Below are positions 11,401 to 21,004 of a stretch of 64,000 nt of DNA, one piece after another; position 1 is the first letter of the stretch; every line of letters starts with the position of its first letter. Below the pieces are notes generated by a model. The model did not search any database. It had not been told where the DNA came from and saw only the letters and a list, made by a program, of their open reading frames with translations. The stretch is taken from contig NC_057810.1 of assembly GCF_018294505.1 (NCBI RefSeq), forward strand, positions 702,503,852-702,567,851. The letters run 5' to 3'. The position numbers were made by a program, and so were the translations under genes. This stretch comes from Triticum aestivum. Taxonomy: Eukaryota > Streptophyta > Magnoliopsida > Poales > Poaceae.

Positions 11401-13576
11401 TGCTACCTCTTGAGCATGCGTTGGTTTTTCCCTTGAAGAGGAAAGGGTGATGCAACAAAGTAGCGTAAGTATTTCCCTCAGTTTTGAGAACCAAGGTACC
11501 AATCCAGTAGGAGGCTCCTCCCAAGTCCCACACGCCTACACAAACAAACAAGAACCTTGCAACCAACGCGATAAAGGGGTTGTCAATCCCTTCATGGAAA
11601 CTTGCGAAAGTGAGATCTGATAGGGATAATATAATAAGATAAATATTTTTAGTATTTTTATGATATAGATTGGAAAATAAAAGATGCAAATAAAAGTAGA
11701 TGGAAAACTTATATGATAAAAGATAGACCCGGGGGCCATAGGTTTCACTAGTGGCTTCTCTCAATATAGCATAACTATTACAGTGGGTGAACAAATTACT
11801 GTCGAGCAATTGATAGAAAAGTGCATAGTTATGAGAATATCTAGGCATGATCATGTATATAGGCATCACATCCGCAACAAGTAGACCAAAACGATTCTGC
11901 ATCTACTACTATTACTCCACACATCGACCAACTCCTGCCTGCATCTATAGTATTAAGTTCATAAGAACAGAGTGACACATTAAGCAAGATGACATGATGT
12001 AGAGGGATACACTCATGCAATATGATATAAACCCCATCTTTTTATCCTCGATGGCAACAATACAATACGTGCCTTGCTGCCCCTGCTGTCACTGGGAAAG
12101 GACACCGCAAGATTGAACCAAAAGCTAAGCACTTTCCCATTGCAGGAAAGATCAATCTAGTAGGCCAAACCAAACTGATAATTCGAAGAGACTTGCAAAG
12201 ATAACCAATCACACATAAAAGAATTCAGAGGAGATTCAAATATTTCTCATAGATAAACTTGATCATAAACCCACAATTCATCAGATCTCGACAAACACAC
12301 CGCAAAGAAGAGTTACATCGAATAGATCTCCAAGAAGAGGAAGGAGAACTTTGTATTGAGAATCAAAGAGAGAGAAGAAGCCATCTAGCTAATAATTATG
12401 GACCCGAAGGTCTGTGGTAAACTACTCACAACTCATCGGAGAGGCCTTGGTGATGATGGAGAGGCCCTCCATGGTCGATTCCCCCTCCGGTGGAGCACCG
12501 ACGAAGGCTCCAAGATGGGATCTCGCGGATATAGAAGGTTGCGGCGCTGGAAATAGTTTTTCGTGGTGCTCCTGGATGTTTTTGAGGTCCGTGGACATAT
12601 ATAGGAGGAAGAAGTAGGTCGGTGGACGCTCGAGGGGCCCACGAGGGTGGGGGGCGCGCCCACCCTTACTGGGCGTGCCGGGCACCCTCGTGGCCGCCTC
12701 GTTCGCTTCTTGAAAAGGAATATCAAACGGAGCCCAAACAGAATGAAACCTTTGGGAGCGATCTTTTTGGAACAAACGCAATCCAGGAGACTTGGAGTGG
12801 ATGTCAAGAAGCGAACGAGGNNNNNNNNNNNNNNNNNNNNNNNNNNNNNNNNNNNNNNNNNNNNNNNNNNNNNNNNNNNNNNNNNNNNNNNNNNNNNNNN
12901 NNNNNNNNNNNNNNNNNNNNNNNNNNNNNNNNNNNNNNNNNNNNNNNNNNNNNNNNNNNNNNNNNNNNNNNNNNNNNNNNNNNNNNNNNNNNNNNNNNNN
13001 NNNNNNNNNNNNNNNNNNNNNNNNNNNNNNNNNNNNNNNNNNNNNNNNNNNNNNNNNNNNNNNNNNNNNNNNNNNNNNNNNNNNNNNNNNNNNNNNNNNN
13101 NNNNNNNNNNNNNNNNNNNNNNNNNNNNNNNNNNNNNNNNNNNNNNNNNNNNNNNNNNNNNNNNNNNNNNNNNNNNNNNNNNNNNNNNNNNNNNNNNNNN
13201 NNNNNNNNNNNNNNNNNNNNNNNNNNNNNNNNNNNNNNNNNNNNCACGAGGGTGGGGGGCGCGCCCACCCTTACTGGGCGTGCCGGGCACCCTCGTGGCC
13301 GCCTCGTTCGCTTCTTGACATCCACTCCAAGTCTCCTGGATTGCGTTTGTTCCAAAAAGATCGCTCCCAAAGGTTTCATTCCGTTTGGACTCCGTTTGAT
13401 ATTCCTTTCCTTTGAAACACTGAAATAGGCAAAAAACAGCAATTCGGGTTGGGCCTCCGGTTAGTAGGTTAGTCCCAAAAATGATAAAAGTGTAAAGTAA
13501 AGCCCATAAACATCCAAAACAAGTAATATAATAGCATGGAACAATAAAAAATTATAGATACGTTGGAGACATATCA
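11401..13576 (-). repeat. 5' LTR of the Athila-type element, rearranged around a sequence gap
   Basis: It is collinear with the other LTR from 11401 to about 12714. The sequence then jumps into the reverse complement of downstream LTR sequence (12715-12820) and enters the N run. It resumes at 13245 by repeating what was already read at 12641-12714. The normal LTR then continues to 13576. The excess length over the partner LTR (2176 versus 1574 bp) comes from this rearrangement plus the N run. Confidence 0.8.
12821..13244. other. Assembly gap (424 N)
   Basis: A run of undetermined bases inside the 5' LTR of the Athila-type element, flanked by an inverted and a direct duplication of LTR sequence. 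Confidence 0.99.
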
Positions 13577-14471
13577 GCAGCGCATGTCAATTGTGGACTT
13601 GACTAATTGCAAGCAAGAGGAGGGTGAATCCACGACCCATTGGGTCCGCCGGGTCAAGTCTATCATACATTCATCCGATAACATGAACGATGGTTCTACG
13701 GTCTTAGTGTTCGAGAAAAAATGTCGTTTTTTGCCTCTTAATCAGAAGCTGGGGCGGCTCAAGCGTGATTGTAATGACATGGGCCAGCTGATGGCGGCTC
13801 TAGTCAAATATGCCGACTCTGATAGTACCAAGGACTCCGTGTCTGACCATGAGAAGACAGGGAAGGGAAAGAAGAATGGCAACGCTAAGGGCCCGCAGCC
13901 TAACCCGGCGAATGCACAGGGCAACGGTAAGCGCAAGGCTGATGGTAGCTCGAAGTTTGTGGCTAACACCAATGCGTAGGGCAACAATCAACGTCGTAAG
14001 GGGAGGCCGCCTCCTCGGACCATCGGGTCGGGTCCTACTCTTGAGCAGTTGCTGAATGAGCCTTGTCCAAGGCATGGCTCGCAGCGGAAGCCAGCCACTC
14101 ACCTTTGGAAAGATTGTACGATTATGAAGGCTTTTAAAAATTCCAACACATTTGACAATGATCAAGGGCCGGGCGGCAGCTCAGGGGGTGGCGGTTCTCA
14201 TGGCCCCGATTATGGAGGTGGCAGTTCTAATTCCGGCTTCCAGGGCCATCAAGGTAATCAAGGCGGTTTTAATCAAGGTAACAAAGGTGGTTACAATCAA
14301 CAGTCTGGCCAGGGGGGACAGCAGCAGCAGCAATCTAGGTATCAAAGTCATCCAAAGCAGTTAAACAGTGGGCAGTATCACGTTTTTACCACAAGTTTGT
14401 GCAAGCGGGATCAGAAGCTTCACAAGAGGGCAGTGAATGCCGTTGATCCGGCAGTTCCCCAATACTTGTGA
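13577..14471 (+). pseudogene. gag of the Tat-lineage element, 3' part
   Basis: After the GCAGC duplication the gag frame resumes with RMSIVDLTNCKQEEGEST, a retrotransposon gag signature, and continues to a TAG at 13977. A second frame (14049-14471) carries CPRHGSQRKPATHLWKDC, the degenerate C/H motif seen in Tat-type gags, then a Gly/Gln/Ser-rich tail. It ends with FTTSLCKRDQKLHKR just before protease. The two halves on either side of the insertion together account for an ordinary gag. Several stops make it non-functional. Confidence 0.7.
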
Positions 14472-14489
14472 TGGCCTGAGCAGCCCATT

Positions 14490-14882
14490 ATGTGGAGTCG
14501 GGCGGATCACCCGCCCCGGGTTGATAATCCGGGTCACTTGGCTTTAGTGGTGGCACCTCAAGTCGGTGGATACAAGTTTACTAAAGTACTCATGGATGGA
14601 GGTAGTAGCATTAATATCCTTTATTATGAAACCTTCCGTCGCATGGGGTTAACTGATAAGAATCTTAAGCAGTCCAATACTATTTTCTATGGTGTGGTCC
14701 CTGGTAACTCAGCATACCCGGTTTGGAAGATTGAACTAGAAGTGGCCTTCGGAGATGAGCATGACTCCAGGGCTAAGAAATTAACTTTTGAAGTGGTCAA
14801 GATCAGAAGCCCGTACCACGCTCTATTTGGACGGCCGGCTTATGCCAAGTTCATGGCACGACCGTGTTATGTTTATCTGTAG
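14490..14882 (+). pseudogene. Aspartic protease region of Tat-lineage pol
   Basis: This 130-codon stretch has the protease active-site block LMDGGSSINILY (near 14590-14625) in which DGG replaces the usual DTG/DSG, as in many Tat-lineage elements. Further blocks include FRRMGL and YHALFGRPAYAKFMA. It would cut the gag-pol polyprotein. A TAG at 14880-14882 closes the frame where a Gln codon is expected before LKMPGY. Confidence 0.75.
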
Positions 14883-14888
14883 CTCAAG

Positions 14889-16073
14889 ATGCCGGGTTAC
14901 AAAGGGACTATCACAGTACATGGAAGTCGGAAGATAGCCTTGGAGTGTGAAGAGGGTGACGCGGCTTATGCTGAGTCGGTCTATGCAGCGAAAGAGTTAA
15001 AGTTTTACAAGGATAATGTTGACCCGGCTGATATGACGTCTTTGAAGAAGCCAACTACGGAGCATGACCCGGTGACGAAGTTTAAATCGACCGATGACAC
15101 CAAGCTCGTTGACTTTGTTCCTGGTGACTCATCCAAGCAGTTCAGTATCAGTGCTAACGTGGATCCCAAATAGGAAAACGCACTCATCGAGTTCATCCTT
15201 GAGAATCGGGACATCTTTGCATGGAAACCTTCTGACATGCCGGGTGTACCGAGGGAACTCGCTGAGCACACTCTCAATATTAATCCGAAAATTAAGCCTG
15301 TCAAGCAATTCCTTCGTCGCTTCAATGAGGAGAGGCGTAAGGCCATTGGTGAAGAGGTGGCCCTACTCTTGGCAGCTGGGTTTATTATTGAAGTTTTTCA
15401 TCCTGAGTGGTTGGCTAACCCGGTGCTAGTACTCAAGAAGAATGGCACGTGGCGTATGTGCATGGATTATACAGACTTAAACAAAGTGTGTCCGGCTGAT
15501 CCTTTTGCTCTCCCTCGTATTGATCAAATCATTGATGCTACGGCAGGTTGTGAGCGTTTGAGTTTTTTGGATGCTTACTCTGGTTATCATTAGATCAAGA
15601 TGGCAGTTAAGGACCAGGAGAAAACAACTTTTATTACTCCCTTTGGAGCCTTCTGCTATGTATCTATGCCTTTTGGGCTCAAGAGTGCCCAGGCGACTTA
15701 TCAGTGCTGTGTGCAGAATTGTCTTCACACTCAGATTGGGCGTAATGTTCATGCCTATGTGGATGATATTGTGGTGAAATCAAGAGAGAAGGAAACTTTG
15801 ATAGATGATTTGAAGGAGACCTTTGATAATCTCTGGGTTTACAATATGATGCTTAACCCGGCCAAGTGTGTCTTTGGTGTGCCCGCAGGCAAGCTCTTGG
15901 TGTTTGTGGTTTCTAACAGAGGCATTGAGGCTAACACGGAGTCTTTGGCAAAACTAAAGTGTATCAATGATGTTCAGCGTCTGGCGGGTCGTATCACTGC
16001 TTTAAGCCGATTCATAAGCCGGTTAGGTGAGAAGGCCATACTGCTGTATCAGATGATGAAGAAAAACAGATGA
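14889..16073 (+). pseudogene. Reverse transcriptase region of Tat-lineage pol
   Basis: The linker (14889-15171) is followed by RT blocks: PVLVLKKNGTWRMCMDYTDL (about 15419-15478), LSFLDAYSGYH, FGAFCYVSMPFGLKSAQATY, and the catalytic YVDDIV (about 15754-15771). It copies element RNA into DNA. In-frame stops lie at 15171-15173 and 15591-15593, both TAG where Gln is expected, and the frame fails again near 16070. The catalytic Asp pair is intact. Confidence 0.85.
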
Positions 16074-17172
16074 CTTTGTCTGGAGTGATGTTGTGAACGA
16101 CGCATTTGAAGACTTTAAGAGGCAGCTCGCTGAGCTGCCGGTCCTTCCTGCTCCCATTGACAAAGAACCATTGTTGCTCTACATGGCTGCTAATGCCCAG
16201 GCTGTCAGTGTGGCTGTTGTAGTGGAACAGAAGGAGGAAGGCAAGGAGTATCCGGTTCAATAGCCGGTTTATTTTATCAGCGAGTTGCTCATCGAGTCCA
16301 AGCATAGGTTTCCACATTGGCAGAAGCTTGTTTATGGGGTGTTTATGGCCAGCCGGAAGCTTAAGCAATATTTTCTGGGTCATCCCATCACTATGTTCAG
16401 TTCTGCTCCTTTGGGAGATATTATTCAAAACAGAGAAGCCACAGGGCGAGTAGCCAAGTGGGCTATCGAGCTTGGCCCTCATGGTTTAAAATATATGCCT
16501 CGCACTGCCATCAAGTCTCAAGCATTGGTGGATTTCATCAATGACTGGACAGAGTTGCAAATTCCTGAAGAGAAGCCATATAACACATATTGGACTATTC
16601 ACTTTGATGGGTCCAGGCAATTGGAGGGCTCAGGGGCTGGAGTGGTTTTAACTTCCCCTCGAGGTGACAAGTTTTGCTATGTTCTCAGGTTGATGATTCC
16701 CTGTACGAACAATGCAGCTGAGTATGAAGCCTTGCTCCATGGTCTTCGGATGGCTAAGGAGATGAACTTAAGCTGGATGAGATGTTTCGGTGACTCAGAG
16801 CTGGTGGCCCAACAAGTCTCAGGTACATGGGATTCTAAGGACCCACTCATGGCGGCTTATCGCCGTGAGGTTGATGTTATTGCTGGACACTTCAAGGGTT
16901 ATCAGGTGGAGCACATTGATCGCAGGAAAAATGAGGCGGCTGATGCCTTAAGCCGTCTGGGGTCTCAGCGTAAGCCGGTCCCGCCTAACACCTTGTTGGA
17001 TGTTCTTCATAATCCTTCCATTAAATTACCTACAGAGGAGGATCTAGCTATTTCTGACCCAGAGGCACAACTGGTGGCGACTCTTCATGCAATCCCAGAT
17101 TGGATAGTGCCCTATTTGGCTTATATGACCAGGGGCGAGTTACCTGAGGATGAAATTTGGCCAAGCAGATAA
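16074..17172 (+). pseudogene. RNase H plus second (archaeal-type) RNase H of Tat-lineage pol
   Basis: The first RNase H remnant (about 16130-16560) has LLLYMAANAQAVSVAVVVEQ, VYFISELL and the connecting TGRVAKWAIEL and PRTAIKSQALVDF blocks. The second domain begins HFDGSRQLEGSGAGVVL (about 16601), with NNAAEYEALLHGLRMA, GDSELVAQQVSG and NEAADALSRLG. The Asp, Glu and Asp of an RNase H active site are visible in the second domain. This tandem pair is what separates Tat elements from Athila. A TAG at 16261-16263 lies between the two halves of the first domain, and the frame stops at 17170-17172. Confidence 0.85.
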
Positions 17173-18359
17173 CCTGGCGGTCTAAGACAATGACTATTGT
17201 CAATGGCGAGCTGCACCATCGTAGCGTCACTGGGGCGTTTCAATGTTGCGTCTCTCTGGAATAAGGTCGTGAGATTCTTCGTGAGATTCATGAAGGGGAC
17301 TGTGGTCACCATGCCGGTTCAAAGTCCCTTGTGGCTAAAGCTTTTCATCATGGGTTTTATTGGCTAACGGCTCACGCTGATGCAGAGGATCTGGTCAGTA
17401 AATGTGATGACTGTCAGAAATTCTCATGACGAGCTCATGTGCCGGCTCAAGAATTGAGGATGATTCCAATTACTTGGGCATTTGCAGTCTGGGGGCTTGA
17501 TATGGTTGGGACTTTCAAAAGGTCCAAGGATAAAAAGACCCACCTTTTGGTGGCGGTTGATAAATTCACAAAGTGGGTGGAGGCAGATCCAGTTAGTAAG
17601 TGTGACGCAGCTACGGCGGTTCAATTCCTGAAAAAGGTGATTTTTCGTTCTGGCTTTCCACACAGCATTATCACTGACAATGACACTAATCTGTCCAAGG
17701 GTGCCATGGAGGAGTTTTGTCAACATGGGCATATTCGACTTGGCATTTCATCAGTAGCTCACCACCAGTCTAATGGTCAAGCCGAAAGAGCCAATCAAGA
17801 AATTTTGAAGGGCATCAAGCCCCGACTTATGGTTCCCTTGCAACGGACACCGGGTTGTTGGGTGGAGGAGTTACCTTTAGTGTTATGGAGTATCAATACT
17901 ACCCCCAATAGATCTATGGGTTACACGCCTTTCTTCATGGTTTATGGAGCAGAGGCGGTTCTTCCTAGAGACATCCGTCGTGACTCGCCCCGCGTGGCGG
18001 CTTACATTGAAGCTGATAATGAGCAAGCGCGTCAGGATGCACTTGACCTGTTAGATGAGAAGCGTGACTTGGCGGCAGCCCGCTCGGCGATTTATCAACA
18101 TGACACGCATCGTTATCACAGCCGTCGGGTTCAGTCCAAAACCTTTCAAGAAGGTGATTTGGTGCTCCGGCTCATCCAGGATCAAACTGATGCACACAAG
18201 TTATCCCCACCTTGGGAAGGGCCCTTTGTGGCCAGCAAGAACTTGAACAACAGTTCATACTACCTTATCGATGTTCGAGAACACAAAGACTCACGTAAGT
18301 CGGAGGAGGAGACACGCCGACCGTGGAATATTGCTCATCTTCGGCCTTACTACACATGA
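17173..18359 (+). pseudogene. Integrase region of Tat-lineage pol
   Basis: The N-terminal zinc-binding block is visible as HEGDCGHHAGS near 17290 and KCDDCQKF near 17400, broken by stops (for example around 17262 and 17428). The core runs open from 17439 to 18359 with LDMVGTF, SIITDNDTNL and QSNGQAERANQEI giving the D, D and E residues. A C-terminal block GDLVLR and WEGPF (about 18155-18230) follows. It would insert the element's DNA. It ends at a TGA, 103 bp before the 3' tandem repeats. Confidence 0.85.
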
Positions 18360-18461
18360 GCCACCGGCTCCTATGATGTACATATTTTTATCATGTATAT
18401 ATTATGATGATTATAATAAAGCAGGGTCTCTATTGTTTTATCTTCAAATGATCATGTGACC

Positions 18462-18830
18462 ATTGGGGGCTGATCGTATTCGAATCTAGCTTAACTCCTT
18501 TGGCAAAACTTCCTGATCGTATTCGAAACATAGCTGTTCAAACCTCTTGATCACTTGGGGGTTGGATCGTATTCGAATCATGGCTTAACCCCTTTTGGTC
18601 CGACCCTGATCGTATTCGAAGCAGAGTCGTTAAATATTTAGACCACTGGGGGTTGATCGTATTTGAATCTAGCTTAACTCCTTTGGCACAGCTTCCTGAT
18701 CGTATTCGAATCATAGCTGTTCAAAAAAATTGATCATTTGGGGGCTAGGTCGTATTCAAATCATAGCTTAACCCCTTTTGGTCCGACTCTGATCGTATTC
18801 GAATCAGAGTCGTTAAAAAATGTCTCAAGG
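18462..18830 (+). repeat. 183-bp tandem repeat in the Tat 3' untranslated region, two units
   Basis: The block starting TGGGGGCTGATCGTATTCGA recurs 183 bp later. Each unit contains about four copies of GATCGTATTCGAA spaced roughly 45 bp apart. Tandem repeats between pol and the 3' LTR are a known habit of the Tat lineage and a proposed source of plant satellites. Confidence 0.8.
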
Positions 18831-18833
18831 TCA

Positions 18834-18975
18834 TTTGGGGGCTTCCTATTCAAACATAGGTGTCATTCACCAAAGAAAACATAGGTGTCGGTACCCACTT
18901 GATCGGCGCAATGCCAAAAGCCACTTGGGGGCTTCCTGTTCAAACATAGGTGTCATTCACCAGAGAGAACATAGC
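18834..18975 (+). repeat. Second short tandem repeat in the Tat 3' region, about 93-bp unit
   Basis: TTGGGGGCTTCCTATTCAAA (about 18834) and TTGGGGGCTTCCTGTTCAAA (about 18927) each lead into CATAGGTGTCATTCACC. The second unit is cut off by the CACTA terminus at 18980. Confidence 0.7.
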
Positions 18976-19299
18976 CATTCACTACAAAAAAAGACACATC
19001 CGTGACATTTTGGGCCGAACGAATTTTTTTTCTGTCATACATATGACACTTCTATGACGATAATTGTGACAAAACCCGGTATCATCATAGATGTGGTGGG
19101 CTCCTACTTCTATGACAAAAAATCATGACAGAAAATGGGCTTTTCGTCCTGGGCGGGCCGGAGAGGCAGCTACATGACATTCTTTGGGCCGTCCATGATG
19201 GAAAAAACCATGGTAGAAGCGAGGGGGAGGAAAATTTCGGGGAGTTGCCGGTTACGGTGGGAGGTCGGGGCCGGAGCGATGCGCGTTTCTCTCGTACGT

Positions 19300-19480
19300 A
19301 CGCGCGTGTGTGCGAGGCATTGGCTCTAACTGAACCCGAGCGAGGCGTTGGGCTCTAACTGAACCCGAGCAATTGCACTGCAGGCTACGCGTTACTGAAC
19401 CCGAGTGATCGATCGATGGCTGTTAACTGAACCCGATGGAGCGATTCCTTCGTTACTGCAGCTAACTGAAGCCGATCGAT
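19300..19480 (+). repeat. Short dispersed-tandem motif CTAACTGAACCCGA in the CACTA element
   Basis: TAACTGAACCCGAGC, or close variants, occurs at least five times with irregular spacing (about 19327, 19357, 19393, 19424, 19462). No reading frame is associated with it. Confidence 0.6.
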
Positions 19481-19502
19481 GCTGCCTCTGGGATGAACAG
19501 TG

Positions 19503-20014
19503 NNNNNNNNNNNNNNNNNNNNNNNNNNNNNNNNNNNNNNNNNNNNNNNNNNNNNNNNNNNNNNNNNNNNNNNNNNNNNNNNNNNNNNNNNNNNNNNNNN
19601 NNNNNNNNNNNNNNNNNNNNNNNNNNNNNNNNNNNNNNNNNNNNNNNNNNNNNNNNNNNNNNNNNNNNNNNNNNNNNNNNNNNNNNNNNNNNNNNNNNNN
19701 NNNNNNNNNNNNNNNNNNNNNNNNNNNNNNNNNNNNNNNNNNNNNNNNNNNNNNNNNNNNNNNNNNNNNNNNNNNNNNNNNNNNNNNNNNNNNNNNNNNN
19801 NNNNNNNNNNNNNNNNNNNNNNNNNNNNNNNNNNNNNNNNNNNNNNNNNNNNNNNNNNNNNNNNNNNNNNNNNNNNNNNNNNNNNNNNNNNNNNNNNNNN
19901 NNNNNNNNNNNNNNNNNNNNNNNNNNNNNNNNNNNNNNNNNNNNNNNNNNNNNNNNNNNNNNNNNNNNNNNNNNNNNNNNNNNNNNNNNNNNNNNNNNNN
20001 NNNNNNNNNNNNNN
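19503..20014. other. Assembly gap (512 N)
   Basis: Undetermined bases inside the CACTA-type region. Frames crossing it are not real. Confidence 0.99.
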
Positions 20015-20024
20015 CAGTATCCCG

Positions 20025-20270
20025 TGGAGTCCCGTTTTGCGGTACGCCACACCCCTCCCCCCCGTTTCGACCGTAGCGCTCCAACACAAGTCCGTTTCGT
20101 TCGTTTTGCGGTACGCCACACCCCTCCCGATCAACAGGACCCCCGTTTCGACCGTAGGAGGTCCGTTTCATCCGTTTTGCGGTACGCCACACCCCTCCCG
20201 ATTAACAGGACCCCCGTTTCGACCGTAGGAGGTCTGTTTCCTCCGTTCTGCGGTACGCCAGACCTCGTTT
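20025..20270 (+). repeat. Tandem array, about 70-75-bp unit, CACTA interior
   Basis: Four units share TTTTGCGGTACGCCACACCC and CCCCGTTTCGACCGTAG. The array abuts the N run, so its true size is unknown. Confidence 0.75.
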
Positions 20271-20307
20271 GCATCGCCTGTTCCGTCCAAGCCGGTTGGC
20301 TCCCACG

Positions 20308-20450
20308 TGTTCCGTTGCCTCCCGATGAACACGACGCATTCCGTTGCCTCCCCATGAACACGGCGCATTCCGTTGCCTCCCCATGAACACGACGCATTCC
20401 GTTGCCTCCCCATGAACACGACGCATTCCGTTGCCTCCCCATGAACACGA
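20308..20450 (+). repeat. Tandem array, about 29-30-bp unit, CACTA interior
   Basis: Five successive units of CGTTGCCTCCCCATGAACAC plus GACGCATTC. The unit is not a whole number of codons in all copies, so the repeated peptides seen in translation are chance. Confidence 0.85.
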
Positions 20451-20699
20451 GCCCTCGCCGTATGTATGCGCGACTAGGCGTTTGAGACCCCGCCCGTATG
20501 TACACATACGTGGCCATATTTTCTTTCTTGCACCCTGGCCGCTGTACGTACGTGTACATGCTACGTGCGCGCCTCTACTACGACACGTACGCGCCTCTAC
20601 TACGACACGTGCACGCCTCTACATTGACCAATATATATGTACGTACAAGTTCGCGACCAGAATGACAACGCTACGTACGCTTCGAACAGGTGGGTCCCG

Positions 20700-20990
20700 A
20701 CTGTCAGGCAGTTCCTTGCGTACGAAAATGTAGCTGGTGGGTCCCAACAGTCACAGGGGCGAATCGTTTTTTTTGCCCGGACGCACTTCCTTTGCGTGCA
20801 AAGATGTAGCTGGTGGGTCCCAGCAGTTAGGGGGGCGAATCGTTTTTTTTGCCCAGACGCACTTCCTTGCGTGTGAAGATGTAGCTGGTGGGTCCCAGCA
20901 GTCAGGGGGGCGAATCGTTTTTTTTGCCCGGACACACTTCCTTGCGTGCGAAGATGTAGCTGGTGGGTCCCAGCAGTCAGGGGAAACTTT
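20700..20990 (+). repeat. Tandem array, about 75-bp unit, CACTA interior
   Basis: Four units carry GATGTAGCTGGTGGGTCCCA followed by CAGTCAGGGGGGCGAATCG and TTTTTTTGCCCGGACGCAC. The last unit grades into the related GTGGGTCCCCGCTGTCAG motif of the next repeat. Confidence 0.85.
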
Positions 20991-21004
20991 TTTTCGCGAA
21001 ATAC

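Larger units (their letters stand above)
5978..13576 (-). mobile_element. LTR retrotransposon with Athila-type primer site, non-autonomous, inserted in the Tat gag
   Basis: The outer ends read TGCTACCTCTTGAGC (5978) and GGAGACATATCA (13576), and both flanks carry GCAGC (5973-5977 and 13577-13581), a perfect 5-bp target duplication. In the minus direction the 5' LTR (11401-13576) is followed by a primer site TGGCGCCGTTGTCGGGGA, close to the Athila-type site. The internal region is only 3.85 kb (7552-11400). It has a gag-like remnant and no recognisable protease, reverse transcriptase or integrase, so it would need proteins from another element. A by-eye comparison of the first kilobase of the two LTRs finds roughly 39 substitutions (about 3.8%), suggesting insertion around 1.5 million years ago at 1.3e-8 substitutions per site per year. 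Confidence 0.88.
3676..18979 (+). mobile_element. Ty3/Gypsy LTR retrotransposon, Tat lineage (Retand/Ogre-like), nested and 3'-truncated
   Basis: This element has a 5' LTR at 3676-4201, decayed gag, then protease, reverse transcriptase, RNase H, a second (archaeal-type) RNase H and integrase up to 18359. The extra RNase H block before integrase, and tandem repeats between pol and the missing 3' LTR (18462-18975), are marks of the Tat lineage. A separate 7.6-kb element (5978-13576) interrupts gag. A CACTA terminus begins at 18980, and no 3' LTR occurs anywhere later in the window, so the downstream end is deleted, displaced or outside the window. Numerous in-frame stops show it is dead. I do not assign a Triticeae family name. 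Confidence 0.85.

Noticed and set aside
12433..13442. Long open frames on both strands spanning 12433-13442
   Set aside because: They exist only because the 424-base N run translates without stops; the flanks are LTR sequence.
19385..20386. Long open frames of 220-297 codons around 19385-20386
   Set aside because: They cross the 512-base N run and consist of tandem-repeat translation on either side.
20308..20450. CRISPR-like array of regularly spaced short repeats
   Set aside because: Units are directly adjacent without unique spacers, and the context is a plant CACTA element.
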